Notes: a model not told the origin generated them from the letters alone. A DNA stretch of 64,000 bases from Natranaerovirga pectinivora (GCF_004342165.1 NZ_SMAL01000007.1:1-64000); one strand, 5' to 3'. Counted from the first letter of the stretch, positions 1 through 8,285 are shown. A program made the numbers and translations.

Positions 1-51
1 AACATGTTAAAGGGAATTGAGGATAAGTGCATTATTTTTTTACAAAAAAAT

Positions 52-80
52 AATGTTGAGGTTTTTACACCCCAACATTT
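52..80 (-). terminator. Rho-independent terminator of the 105-671 lipoprotein gene
   Basis: Read on the minus strand, a stem built from AATGTTG...CAACATT plus a GG/CC step is followed at once by a T-rich tract (positions 51 down to about 41). It lies 25 bases beyond the stop codon. Confidence 0.8.
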
Positions 81-104
81 ATTATAGAACCTAATGAATT
101 TGCC

Positions 105-671
105 TTACTCCACTAATCCTAATTGACGCATTGAATTTCTATAGGCATCTTCAATATTTGCATTTATATATCGGCCATCTTCGCCCATTCTGCCTAAGAA
201 ATTTTGCTCATCTGCTTGTGTTTGGAACCCTGCATAATTTGTACCAAATTCGTTAAATCTTGTATGACCTGTTTGATAATAATTTCTTATATTATCATAG
301 TGAGGCGCATTTGCTTGGTCGTTTAAACCAAGTGCATTAAATTCATTAAGTGCAGTTCCATAAGCATTTGCTCTATCGGTATAAATTCTTGCACGATCTG
401 TATAGTTAATGCTTGGATCAGATGCAGCCGCATCAAGATCTTCTAATTGTGTGGTTAAAGTGGCATTAATTCTTCTAAGTTCAGGATGATCTAGGGCTAC
501 ATCAATATCATTGTCCGCTTCCTCTATTGTAGTATCTTCATAAGGGTCTTGTAAGCCAGTAGTATTTGGGAAGTTTGGTTGGTCGTTCTGTGTACCATCT
601 TCTAGAGCCCCAGCTCTACATGCTGAAAAAGCTAATGTACATATGACTAATAAAGCTAAAATCTTTTTCAT
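105..671 (-). CDS. Small exported lipoprotein of unknown function
   Basis: This 188-residue protein opens with a basic-hydrophobic signal peptide and a clear lipobox (LAFSAC, Cys18), so it is probably a lipid-anchored protein on the outer face of the membrane. The mature part is acidic, rich in Asn, Asp and Tyr, and has no catalytic motif that I recognise. It looks like a helical all-hydrophilic domain. A strong ribosome binding site (aggagg, about 677-682) precedes the ATG, and a Rho-independent terminator follows the stop, so it is probably transcribed alone. No homologous family is recognised. The call rests only on signal peptide and lipobox. Confidence 0.8.
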   Translation of the reverse strand: MKKILALLVICTLAFSACRAGALEDGTQNDQPNFPNTTGLQDPYEDTTIEEADNDIDVALDHPELRRINATLTTQLEDLDAAASDPSINYTDRARIYTDRANAYGTALNEFNALGLNDQANAPHYDNIRNYYQTGHTRFNEFGTNYAGFQTQADEQNFLGRMGEDGRYINANIEDAYRNSMRQLGLVE

Positions 672-977
672 AATAAGCCTCCTAATAATTATTTTCTTTT
701 GTGAACAGTGTCACTTTATAAACATAATTTAGTATTACTCAAAACAATAAAAATATAAGTTCTAAAGACTATCAAAATTTGGGAAAAAATTATAATTTAA
801 TTTTAGATATAAAAATATCTCTAGAGACCTTGATTAAAAAAACAGAATTATATATAATACCAAAGGATGGAGATAATCTTTTACATAGATTTTAACTTTT
901 AAAAGAAATTTATATATGGTAGAATATTTAAGATGTATAAAAGTTTTTAATTTATTATACACAAGAGGTGTTAAGTT
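672..977. other. Divergent intergenic region, no gene seen
   Basis: This AT-rich stretch lies between two divergently transcribed genes and must carry both promoters. On the plus strand a TAGAAT hexamer at 920-925 could be a -10 element, but no good -35 box stands 16-18 bases upstream. I see no ORF, RNA gene or repeat here. Confidence 0.5.
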
Positions 978-2192
978 TTGAAAATAGAACTTGATAAACG
1001 TTATATGAAGAAAATAAAATATTTTACCTTAGGTTTTGTTATTGTATATATTATATATGCAGTGATTGAAAATCTTAATATTGTGTATCAAACAACTATT
1101 GGCATTTTATCCCGTACTTTAAGTATTTTATCTCCTTTGATTTGGGGTATCGTTATTGCATATCTGTTACTACCATTGGTTAAATTTTTTGAGTCCCACT
1201 TATCAAATATTAAGTTTAGTAAAAAAAACAAAAGTGAACCATCAATAGAAATCAAAAGATATACAAGAATGATAAGTATAACAATGGCCTTCGCTGTTGT
1301 GCTGATGATTATTATACTTTTAGGTTATAGTATTTATATGATGGTTGGTGGAAGTGTTAAAGACTTTAGTTTTGAAGAAACTTGGAAGTATATACAACAA
1401 TACTTTGATCAATATTCGGAAGAAATAAAAAATGTTAGCGTGGCAATGGAGGATTTAGGAATATCTAATGATCTATTAAATTATATAGATGGTTTTTCTG
1501 AAAGTTTTTCAAAGGGATTACAAAAGTTACTTTCTTTACTTGCTGCAAGAGTTGGAACCATAGGCAAATACTTTATTGATTTGTCATTTGGTTTAGTATT
1601 TTCTGTTAATATCATGTACAATAGAGAGTATTTCACTAAACTTATTGACAATACATTAAAGCTGTTATTTGTGGAAAAAAGAAGAAAGTCAATAACGCTG
1701 CTATTTCAAGATATAAATCTAGTCATTAGCAGTTTTGTTAGAGGTCGACTAATTGATTTAACCTTGTTATCTTTTGTTACAGCATTTTCATTAATTATTA
1801 TTGATTTTGAGTTTTCTTTTTTAGTTGGTGTTTTTGCTGGGTATACAAATATAATTCCTTACTTGGGTACTTGGATAGGGATTATTCCTGCAGTAATTAT
1901 TGCGCTTATTAATGAAGGTGTTAGAAGAGCTTTTATGGTAGGCTTATATATAGTTGTTGTGCAACAAATATATATTATGTTAGTGTCACCAAAAGTTCAA
2001 GGTAGGAGCATAGGCATACATCCATTTTTTGTTCTCCTTTCATTGATTGTATTTGGAGCATTATTTGGACTTATGGGTATGATTTTATCTATTCCAATAG
2101 CAGGGATAATTAAGGTTATTATTATTAGATGGTCAAAAAATAGGCAAGCATTAAAAAATATAGAATTACATGATTTAAGTAACTACAGATAG
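978..2192 (+). CDS. AI-2E family transporter-like integral membrane protein
   Basis: This 404-residue polytopic protein has about eight hydrophobic segments and the layout of the AI-2E/PerM/YtvI superfamily: two N-terminal helices, a charged soluble region at about residues 70-190, then a C-terminal helical block. That block carries the family-typical region ending in a Pro-Lys-Val-Gln-Gly-like stretch and a final glycine-rich helix pair. Translation starts at TTG, supported by agaggtg at 964-970. Family members are proposed exporters or ion antiporters; the substrate here cannot be read from sequence. A HAD-like gene follows 28 bases later and may be co-transcribed. A second, more typical family member (YtvI) lies at 6905-7966. 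Confidence 0.8.
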   Translation: MKIELDKRYMKKIKYFTLGFVIVYIIYAVIENLNIVYQTTIGILSRTLSILSPLIWGIVIAYLLLPLVKFFESHLSNIKFSKKNKSEPSIEIKRYTRMISITMAFAVVLMIIILLGYSIYMMVGGSVKDFSFEETWKYIQQYFDQYSEEIKNVSVAMEDLGISNDLLNYIDGFSESFSKGLQKLLSLLAARVGTIGKYFIDLSFGLVFSVNIMYNREYFTKLIDNTLKLLFVEKRRKSITLLFQDINLVISSFVRGRLIDLTLLSFVTAFSLIIIDFEFSFLVGVFAGYTNIIPYLGTWIGIIPAVIIALINEGVRRAFMVGLYIVVVQQIYIMLVSPKVQGRSIGIHPFFVLLSLIVFGALFGLMGMILSIPIAGIIKVIIIRWSKNRQALKNIELHDLSNYR

Positions 2193-2220
2193 ACAGGTGC
2201 ATTATATTTTGGAGGTAATT

Positions 2221-2919
2221 ATGTATAAAAATTATTATTTTGATTTATATGGAACACTAGTTGATGTTGTGACTAATGAGAACAAAGATGAAGTTTGGGA
2301 AAAAATGATTTTGTACTATGGGTATTATGGTGCAGTATACACACCAGAAGAGATGAAAGATATTTTTGATAAAACAAAGAAAAAACTTTTAGGATTAAGC
2401 AGTGGACCAGTACCTACTATAAATATAGAAGACGTATTCTATAAATTATTTAAAAACAAAGATATTAAACCTAAGAAAAAATATACGAAAAGTGTTGCAA
2501 AAGCGTTTAGAATGTTAACGACTGAATCAATACATCTTATAGATGGTACTAGAGAAGTATTGGAAAAGTTAAAAGAAGACAATAAAAATGTGTATATTAT
2601 AAGTAATGATCAATCTTTGTATGGTTTATCAGAGCTTAAACTTTTAGGTGTAGATAAATATTTTGATGACTACTATTTTGCATCTGATATGGGTATATCT
2701 ATGCCAGATGAAAACTTTATGAAAAAAGTATTAGATGAATCTAAGGGCAAAGCAAAAGAGAGTTTGATAATTAGTAATAATTTAGACAAGGTAATTAAGA
2801 GTAGCAGTAAGATGGACAGTGTGTTCCTTTATGATACAGAAGATATAAATGTAAAGAATGTAAGCAAATATACAATTGAAAAAAACAATATTAGAAATAT
2901 ATTAAAGGTAATTGATTAA
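2221..2919 (+). CDS. HAD-superfamily protein with eroded catalytic motifs
   Basis: The protein has 232 residues when started at the ATG behind ggaggtaatt (2211-2220); an upstream in-frame ATG at 2197 has no ribosome binding site. Motif I reads FDLYGTLVD near the N-terminus, as in YjjG-like and haloacid-dehalogenase-like HAD proteins, with an alpha-helical cap and motif II as IISND. The later motifs are weak. The motif III lysine context expected as K-P-D reads SMPDENF, and the acidic motif IV (normally GDS...D) reads ISNNLDKVIKSS with no adjacent acidic pair. Family knowledge says these residues bind Mg2+ and stabilise the phospho-aspartate, so activity may be altered or lost. It probably forms an operon with the upstream AI-2E-like gene. 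Confidence 0.75.
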   Translation: MYKNYYFDLYGTLVDVVTNENKDEVWEKMILYYGYYGAVYTPEEMKDIFDKTKKKLLGLSSGPVPTINIEDVFYKLFKNKDIKPKKKYTKSVAKAFRMLTTESIHLIDGTREVLEKLKEDNKNVYIISNDQSLYGLSELKLLGVDKYFDDYYFASDMGISMPDENFMKKVLDESKGKAKESLIISNNLDKVIKSSSKMDSVFLYDTEDINVKNVSKYTIEKNNIRNILKVID

Positions 2920-2920
2920 A

Positions 2921-2961
2921 AAAGGGGCTTATCTCAGAAATCATTCTGAGATAAGCCCTTT
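2921..2961. terminator. Bidirectional terminator between convergent genes
   Basis: A stem of about 18 bp (arms 2921-2939 and 2944-2961, four-base loop, one bulged G) is flanked by an A-run on the left and a T-run on the right. It can serve both the HAD-like gene and the convergent ferredoxin-like gene. Confidence 0.85.
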
Positions 2962-2962
2962 C

Positions 2963-3433
2963 TTAGCTTGCTTTTTTAATATTAGTAATCAGAGCGGTTC
3001 CATGACCCATTGGGCATACTTGGCACCAACTTCTAGGTTTAAAGAAAATGCCGAAGAGAATGCCGATTATGAAGGATACCCCCATGAATCTAAAGAATAC
3101 AAAGCCTACTTTTTGAAATTCAAACCCGGTGTGAATGATGGATATAGAGAAGACAGTTAGCATTGTAACTAATAAAAAATGTTTGAAGTTTTTAGTTCTC
3201 ATAAACTTAGGCAAGGCATTATTAAAAGAGACAAATGGCATGAATTTCCCTAAAAATGAGCCTCTTGGACAATATTTAGAACAGTGAATCTTGCCTCTAC
3301 CCCTTAATGCGTGGTAAATAGGTGCAGCCATACAAGCCAATCCAAGTACACCAAACCTAAAATCAAAAATTCCCAAAACAAAGAAAGATATAATCAGTAT
3401 CCAAGACCATTGTTGATGATTTTTTCTTTTCAT
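2963..3433 (-). CDS. Membrane protein with two CxxCP-type iron-sulfur motifs (NapH-like)
   Basis: This 156-residue protein has about four membrane segments and two cysteine motifs, C-S-K-Y-C-P near residue 55 and C-Q-V-C-P near residue 140. They resemble the paired CX2-3CP motifs of the NapH/NosR/RnfB-like polyferredoxin membrane family and could ligate Fe-S clusters. The full eight-cysteine ferredoxin set is absent, so a role in electron transfer across or along the membrane is inferred. The start chosen is the second ATG, directly behind GGAGGTAACATT; a longer form would begin at 3451. It converges on the HAD-like gene and shares its terminator. Confidence 0.75.
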   Translation of the reverse strand: MKRKNHQQWSWILIISFFVLGIFDFRFGVLGLACMAAPIYHALRGRGKIHCSKYCPRGSFLGKFMPFVSFNNALPKFMRTKNFKHFLLVTMLTVFSISIIHTGFEFQKVGFVFFRFMGVSFIIGILFGIFFKPRSWCQVCPMGHGTALITNIKKAS

Positions 3434-3503
3434 AATGTTACCTCCATACATCGTAATAATATAATATTATAATATAACAATATACTTAGGGTGTCAAGTC
3501 AAA

Positions 3504-3528
3504 AAGTAAAAGCCCTATAAAATGGGCT
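3504..3528 (-). terminator. Minus-strand hairpin with T-rich tail
   Basis: On the minus strand an AGCCC...GGGCT stem (3511-3528) is followed by TTTTACTTTTTG. It may end transcripts that cross the structured element at 3559-3666. A very similar agcccc-tataaaa-ggggct hairpin sits at 3719-3737, so the two bracket the element. Confidence 0.5.
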
Positions 3529-3558
3529 TGGAGACTGTAGACAAACTTATAGGAACAA

Positions 3559-3666
3559 GGATTTTTGTTATATATAAGTGTAATAGCGTAGCCAAGGATG
3601 GCGCAGCGAAACTCTTGCAACCAAGGACGGTTGCGGGTTTCAGAAACTTATATATAATAAAAATCC
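3559..3666 (+). repeat. Structured intergenic element with two AAGGAY-loop hairpins
   Basis: Two 21-base arms (3559-3579 and 3646-3666) are inverted repeats with a single difference that would still pair as G-U in RNA. Between them lie two hairpins, at about 3585-3606 and 3607-3641. Each presents an identical tip: stem CC, hexaloop AAGGAU or AAGGAC, stem GG. The second hairpin also has an outer GAAAC/GTTTC stem. The whole can fold as a three-way junction. It may be a REP/MITE-like repeat or a structured RNA. The tips match the known CsrA/RsmE-type ANGGAN hexaloop, but whether and on which strand it is transcribed is not evident. Confidence 0.6.
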
Positions 3667-3689
3667 CTTCACCACCTAGAATACATTAA

Positions 3690-3737
3690 AATAGTATCGA
3701 CTTTGTCGATACTATTCAAGCCCCTATAAAAGGGGCT
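3690..3737 (-). terminator. Two hairpins downstream of the receiver-like gene
   Basis: Reading the minus strand after the stop at 3756, the stem 3719-3737 (agcccc/ggggct) is followed by a 12-bp stem (3690-3716, loop of three) and then TTTTAATG. The second hairpin is a moderate terminator candidate. Confidence 0.55.
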
Positions 3738-3755
3738 GGGTTAGATATAAGTTAA

Positions 3756-4586
3756 TTATATGGTTATGGATGCGATGTTTTTTTCTAATATTTTTTCCGC
3801 ATTAAATAATAAATCTTCAGGGTTGTCTCCATCACTTGGATAAGATACAATAGAATAAACCAATTGATATTGATCTTTATTAGTAATCCAGTGGGGAAGA
3901 TTATTTAAGTAAAGTTTTTCAATTTTATCTGTTACAGCTTCAGCATTAAAGCTAGATGTAAAGGGCAAGAAAGAAACGATGGTTAATGTGCCATATTGAA
4001 CAACTGTATCAGTAGACCTTAATCGACTATGAACAAGTTTGGATAATTGATTAATAAGTAAACAGATGGTTCTGTCATCGCTATCAAAGGTTAACTCTTT
4101 AGGTACAATAGAGAAGAATACAATAGACAAATCATATATACCTCTTTCAGCTCTTTTAATTTCTGAAAATAAATATTCTTGGAAGGTCATTTGAATGTTT
4201 GCAATTTTATCTTTTTTATATAAAGTAGAACAACTTAAAGATTCTAGGGTTAATGATAATCTAGAACTGAATTCTTCTTGTGAACAAGGCGTAATAATAT
4301 AGTCGTAAGCGCCTAAAGCCAAGCCATTTAATATTTGTTGTTTATTGCCAACTATAATAAATGGTATATCCTTGTATAAATATTTAGTATGCAAGGAAAG
4401 AATTGTATTAAAGCTATCCATATCATTTTCCAAAGAAATGATTAAAAGATGCACTGTTTTATAATTGGTCTTAAGGTGTTCCAATAGTAATTCTTTGGTA
4501 GTTGTTATCGTTGAGTTAATATTAAGTTTATCCAGTTGTTCCATTAAAGAATTGTTGTTTCCTACAAATACAACATTATAACTCAT
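3756..4586 (-). CDS. Receiver-like plus GGDEF-like protein with both active sites lost
   Basis: This 276-residue soluble protein has two parts. Residues about 1-120 follow the beta-alpha pattern of a CheY-type receiver, including an AYDYIITP segment like the family's beta5 lysine region (Lys replaced). The strand that should end in the phospho-accepting Asp reads LLIISLEN, with no Asp at that place. Residues about 130-276 resemble a GGDEF domain in length and secondary-structure pattern, but the signature GG[D/E]EF hairpin reads QYGTLTIVS. It is therefore probably neither phosphorylated nor a diguanylate cyclase. It may be a protein-interaction or ligand-sensing scaffold. It is transcribed alone, divergent from the membrane gene pair, with a terminator-like hairpin downstream. 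Confidence 0.65.
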   Translation of the reverse strand: MSYNVVFVGNNNSLMEQLDKLNINSTITTTKELLLEHLKTNYKTVHLLIISLENDMDSFNTILSLHTKYLYKDIPFIIVGNKQQILNGLALGAYDYIITPCSQEEFSSRLSLTLESLSCSTLYKKDKIANIQMTFQEYLFSEIKRAERGIYDLSIVFFSIVPKELTFDSDDRTICLLINQLSKLVHSRLRSTDTVVQYGTLTIVSFLPFTSSFNAEAVTDKIEKLYLNNLPHWITNKDQYQLVYSIVSYPSDGDNPEDLLFNAEKILEKNIASITI

Positions 4587-4795
4587 ATTTTATCCCCCAA
4601 TAAAATTATTCTTTATATGCTAAAGGATTTCTAGTTTTTCAGCATATAAAAAATTATGACTAAAAGTGCAGTATCTTTAGAATAACTTCATTATGATGTA
4701 TGATGAAGGCACTTTGTTTCAATTATATCAAAATTGTAATAATTTTACTAGAAGAAACAAAATATATGTTTGTAAAGAAAGAGTTGGATTTAATA

Positions 4796-5794
4796 ATGAA
4801 CAAAAAAAGGTGTTTAAAATTAATATTATTTAGTTTTATAAAAAGTTTAATACAATTATTGGTATTGGTTAGTTTATCAATTATTATCAGACCATATGTT
4901 TTATATGTAACGAGATCAAATATAAATCTTAATGCATTTAATATACTTTTATTTCAACCCCTAGTAAGTGATACAAAAGCTACACTAATTAATATTTCTA
5001 GTATTTTTATTCTTTGGTTATTACTAATAGGTATAACGAATCTAGTTTTTAAAAAATTTTATTCGGTTAAAAATAAGGTAGGATTTGTGATTTTAGAATC
5101 ATTATTTCTAACTGCTTTTTTACAAGGAATAGAGTACTATATTGCAGGTACTTTTACTTGGTTCATACCTTTATTTATTACAATATTCTTGTTCAACGCA
5201 AGTATATTGTTAGCAACTATGCCTTACATAGGAAAAACTGTATATACTATAGTTGGTATTTTTATTTTTCCAGTTACTTTGTTTGCTTTATTTTTCTCAT
5301 TAAATGCTGGCATCTTTGGTGAAATAAGCTTTTGGATTATGGTACCGAATGTTATTGTATATATTTTTGTTTTGGCATTAGGTGGAAATGTAAATATCGG
5401 ATTTACAAATGAAATCCTAATTATAAGTGGTTTTAATCTTGGGGCGGAAGGTATGTATTATAGTTATATAGAAGGGGTTTTTTCTTATATATTTGTAATT
5501 TTATTACTTGGTATTCTACTATTATTACTTGCTAGCTTTTATGGAAATCCAAGAAATAATTTAAAAAATCAAATATTTTTAATTTTTTACTTTTTTATTT
5601 TGATTTTTATTTGTATACTAATATCAAGCTTTAGTTTTGAGTTTCCATTTCTAGGAACGATTGCTCTTTCTGTAGGTCTTGGAAATTCATTAATATTTAT
5701 AACAGTGTTTTTATTTATAATATTTTTATTAAGAAAAATTTTGAAGTTGCATATAAAGGAGGATAATACTTTTGGAACAGATGAACAATCATAA
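4796..5794 (+). CDS. Polytopic membrane protein of unknown family (first of a pair)
   Basis: This protein of about 332 residues consists almost entirely of hydrophobic helices (roughly ten) joined by short loops. I do not recognise the family. Start choice is uncertain. The ATG at 4796 gives a normal basic N-terminus (MNKKR) running straight into the first helix; in-frame ATGs at 4766 and 4700 would add hydrophilic or unusual leaders, and none has a strong ribosome binding site. The 3' end overlaps the next gene by 23 bases, and the next gene's aaaggagg lies inside this coding region, so the two are almost surely translated together. Both have a similar size and helix layout, suggesting distant paralogues or two halves of one membrane complex. 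Confidence 0.7.
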   Translation: MNKKRCLKLILFSFIKSLIQLLVLVSLSIIIRPYVLYVTRSNINLNAFNILLFQPLVSDTKATLINISSIFILWLLLIGITNLVFKKFYSVKNKVGFVILESLFLTAFLQGIEYYIAGTFTWFIPLFITIFLFNASILLATMPYIGKTVYTIVGIFIFPVTLFALFFSLNAGIFGEISFWIMVPNVIVYIFVLALGGNVNIGFTNEILIISGFNLGAEGMYYSYIEGVFSYIFVILLLGILLLLLASFYGNPRNNLKNQIFLIFYFFILIFICILISSFSFEFPFLGTIALSVGLGNSLIFITVFLFIIFLLRKILKLHIKEDNTFGTDEQS

Positions 5795-6857
5795 AAAAAT
5801 ATACAAAGATGCATTTAAAGTGGGGGCGCAATTAGTTGGGTATTTATTGGTTTTTAGTTTTATATTGAGTATGAGTGCATTATTTTTTATTCGAAGAGGT
5901 GATATTTTTAGCATTAGTTACATTTTTGGGGTATTAGGTATTGCAATAAATATATTGTTTTTAAATAGCATTGGTACCTTTACAGTGAATATTATTTTAG
6001 TTCTATTAATTACTTTTTTTATTTTTTATTTTGTTTTAAAGAAGAAGATTATGAATTACCATGACTTAAGGGAGTTTATCATCTACACATTAATTATTGC
6101 CTTTGTTGTGAGTTTTGTTACTAGCATATTGTCATATATTTTTTCCTTTATACGTTTAGACATTTATTCTTCAGAGCAAGCTATATATAAAGCTAATTTT
6201 TTTATAAACTTTATTAAAACATACATAAAATCAGTACTATTTATACTGATAATAAAAATATACTTATATGATAACAATAAATTAAATTCAGGTATTGTTG
6301 CATTTAAGAGATATTTTTACTTAATCACTATATATACTTTTGTGGTTTCAGTTTTAATAGAAGTTTATATTATGTACTTAATTTCAGGATTTCCATATTA
6401 CACAAGTGTGTTGAATTTAGGGGTAATCTTAGGAATATTTAATGTAATGGGTTATCTTTTGCTATTTTTATTTGGTGGTGTTCTAAGTTTTTCAGCTATA
6501 TTTTTAGGAAATACCAATAGATATTTAGTTAGTTTTTTAGACATTTATACAGGCCAATTTGGGCTATTTGTGTTGATATTCTATATAATAGGCATACTTA
6601 TATTGTTTGGTATTATTTTTCTCTCAATTAAAAAACTAAAGGAAGAATCTTTTATAAAAGACAGTATAGTATTTGTTCTATTAGTAGTAGGTTTTAATAT
6701 ATTGTTAAGTGTTTTTTCTTCAATAAATATGAGTGTTCAATTTCTAAGTTTAAGATTGCAATTTCCAGTTATACCAATAATAATATCAACACTTATCTTG
6801 ACGAGTATTGTTGTATCAGTAAAATACATTTTAATAATTATTAAAAAGAGTATTTAA
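5772..6857 (+). CDS. Polytopic membrane protein of unknown family (second of a pair)
   Basis: This 361-residue protein has about ten hydrophobic helices, very few charged residues inside the membrane segments, and a short basic C-terminus. It starts at TTG (5772) behind an excellent ribosome binding site, aaaggagg at 5755-5762, and overlaps the upstream gene by 23 bases. The region around residues 210-290 (glycine-rich helix, small loop, long helix ending in KKLKEE) resembles the corresponding part of the upstream protein in layout. No transporter signature is recognised. A joint role with the upstream gene is inferred from overlap and similar architecture. YtvI follows 47 bases later, so all three may share a transcript. 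Confidence 0.7.
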   Translation: MEQMNNHKKIYKDAFKVGAQLVGYLLVFSFILSMSALFFIRRGDIFSISYIFGVLGIAINILFLNSIGTFTVNIILVLLITFFIFYFVLKKKIMNYHDLREFIIYTLIIAFVVSFVTSILSYIFSFIRLDIYSSEQAIYKANFFINFIKTYIKSVLFILIIKIYLYDNNKLNSGIVAFKRYFYLITIYTFVVSVLIEVYIMYLISGFPYYTSVLNLGVILGIFNVMGYLLLFLFGGVLSFSAIFLGNTNRYLVSFLDIYTGQFGLFVLIFYIIGILILFGIIFLSIKKLKEESFIKDSIVFVLLVVGFNILLSVFSSINMSVQFLSLRLQFPVIPIIISTLILTSIVVSVKYILIIIKKSI

Positions 6858-6904
6858 GTAATGGTATATGCCATACCCCAACTTTAAAGGAAAGGAGTGT
6901 ATAT

Positions 6905-7966
6905 ATGACAGATAAAAACAATAAACAACTAATCAATTTGACAATTGTAGGCATAACCCTTGTATTTATTTACTTTTTTACAATTCGATTAATTTCTGTT
7001 TTTTTGCCCTTTATACTTGGGTATTTTATAGCAGTTATAATCGAACCCATAATAAAAGTCTTTAATAAATATCTAAAAATCCCAAGGGCATTTAGTAGTT
7101 TATTGGCAGTAATTAGCTTTCTTAGCATCGTTGGATTGATAGGAAATATTATTATTAGAAAGCTTGTTACAGAATTTAAGTCATTCGTAATACACTTTCC
7201 TGAGTATAAAGATCAAGTTATTTTGACACTTGAAAATTGGGGTTATAGCTTTGATAGAATGTTAGGGTATTCTCAAGGCAGCACGAAAGATATGGTTATT
7301 AATAACTGGGATGAAATAGGAGGAAGGATTACGAGAGTTCTAACCCCAGGGGTAACAGATGGGTCTCTCAATTTGGTTTCTTCTTTGCCAGGGTTTATGT
7401 TCTTTATGATTATCACATTAATAGCGACTTTTTTTATAAGTAAAGACAGACATAAAATCAGAATTTTCTTATCAAAGCAAATGCACACTAAATGGAAAGA
7501 AAAATTTAATTTAATTAGAAAAGCATTAGTAGGTGCGTTTTTCGGGTATGTAAAAGCACAATTGACTTTAATGGTTATTATTGGCGTTGTATGTACAATT
7601 GGTCTATTAATTATAAGAAATCCATATGCCTTACTGATTGGATTGATTATTTGTATCTTAGATGCCCTTCCTGTATTTGGAAGTGGTACAGTTTTAATTC
7701 CTTGGGCACTATTCAAAGCTTTTTCAGGGGATCTGCAATATGCAGTTTGGCTGGGTATTATTTATGGTACAGCGGTATTAATAAGACAATTTCTAGAACC
7801 AAAATTAGTGGGAGACAATATTGGTGTTCATCCTTTAGCAACACTAATGGCAATATATATAGGAGTAAGAGTTTTTGGTGTCGTTGGCATTATTTTAGGA
7901 CCTTTGATTTTAATATTTATCAAAACATTACAAGAGGTAGAAGTATTGCCAAAATGGAAATCTTAA
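6905..7966 (+). CDS. ytvI: Sporulation integral membrane protein YtvI (AI-2E fold)
   Basis: This 353-residue polytopic protein matches the length and pattern of YtvI: N-terminal helix pair, soluble middle region at about residues 70-150, then helices containing DALPVFGSGT and a C-terminal EPKLVGDNIGVHP segment with a glycine-rich last helix pair. These blocks are characteristic of this branch of the AI-2E family. In Bacillus ytvI is a sporulation gene whose mutant phenotype is mild, and its transported substrate is not known. The ATG has a good site (aaaggagtg, about 6890-6899). The gene sits after the unknown membrane pair and before the proS promoter. Confidence 0.8.
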   Translation: MTDKNNKQLINLTIVGITLVFIYFFTIRLISVFLPFILGYFIAVIIEPIIKVFNKYLKIPRAFSSLLAVISFLSIVGLIGNIIIRKLVTEFKSFVIHFPEYKDQVILTLENWGYSFDRMLGYSQGSTKDMVINNWDEIGGRITRVLTPGVTDGSLNLVSSLPGFMFFMIITLIATFFISKDRHKIRIFLSKQMHTKWKEKFNLIRKALVGAFFGYVKAQLTLMVIIGVVCTIGLLIIRNPYALLIGLIICILDALPVFGSGTVLIPWALFKAFSGDLQYAVWLGIIYGTAVLIRQFLEPKLVGDNIGVHPLATLMAIYIGVRVFGVVGIILGPLILIFIKTLQEVEVLPKWKS

Positions 7967-7968
7967 TC

Positions 7969-7997
7969 TTGACAGAAATTAGGATGTAATATACAAT
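7969..7997 (+). promoter_or_regulatory. Sigma-A promoter for the T-box/proS transcript
   Basis: TTGACA at 7969-7974 and TACAAT at 7992-7997 are separated by 17 bases, a near-consensus vegetative promoter. It stands just upstream of the T-box leader. Confidence 0.75.
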
Positions 7998-8035
7998 TTT
8001 ATTTAAGTTTATAATCTAAAAAGCGAATATATTTA

Positions 8036-8250
8036 TAAAAATGTTGAAGAGGACTATTAAGTAGAAGGTTTTATTTTAGAGAGAAAACCATTGGTGAAAG
8101 GTTTTTATAAGACGCTACCCAACCTACCTTGGAGTTCTGTATGAAAATACAGCGGAGCCTTCCGTTATTAGGAATAAGAGAGAACCTTTTTGGTTAATTA
8201 GGGTGGTACCGCCGATAATGCTCGGTCCCTTTGTGGGATGGAGCTTTTTT
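8036..8250 (+). promoter_or_regulatory. T-box leader controlling proS
   Basis: The leader contains the diagnostic T-box sequence AGGGTGGTACCGCC (8200-8213), which pairs with the uncharged tRNA acceptor end in the antiterminator. A terminator stem follows (GCTC/GAGC with GGTCCC/GGGAT, 8220-8244) with a T-run to 8250. Stem I features such as AGAGAG and GGTGAAA are visible at about 8076-8100. A proline specifier (CCT within 8130-8140) is likely given the gene that follows, but I could not place it with certainty. Known mechanism: low charging of tRNA-Pro stabilises the antiterminator and permits transcription. Confidence 0.93.
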
Positions 8251-8285
8251 GTTGTCTAAATATATCAATTGAAAGGAGATTTATA

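Noticed and set aside
2912-3160. Open frame on the plus strand over the terminator and ferredoxin-like gene
   Set aside because: It is antisense to a gene with clear membrane segments and CxxCP motifs, starts inside a terminator and has no ribosome site.
3559-3666. Considered as a tRNA or known riboswitch
   Set aside because: There is no anticodon arm, T-loop or CCA-like end, and no known aptamer core matches. Kept only as a structured element.
6905-7966. Reading the AI-2E family name as evidence for autoinducer-2 transport
   Set aside because: The family name is historical. Blocks in this protein are those of YtvI, and no quorum-sensing gene is near.
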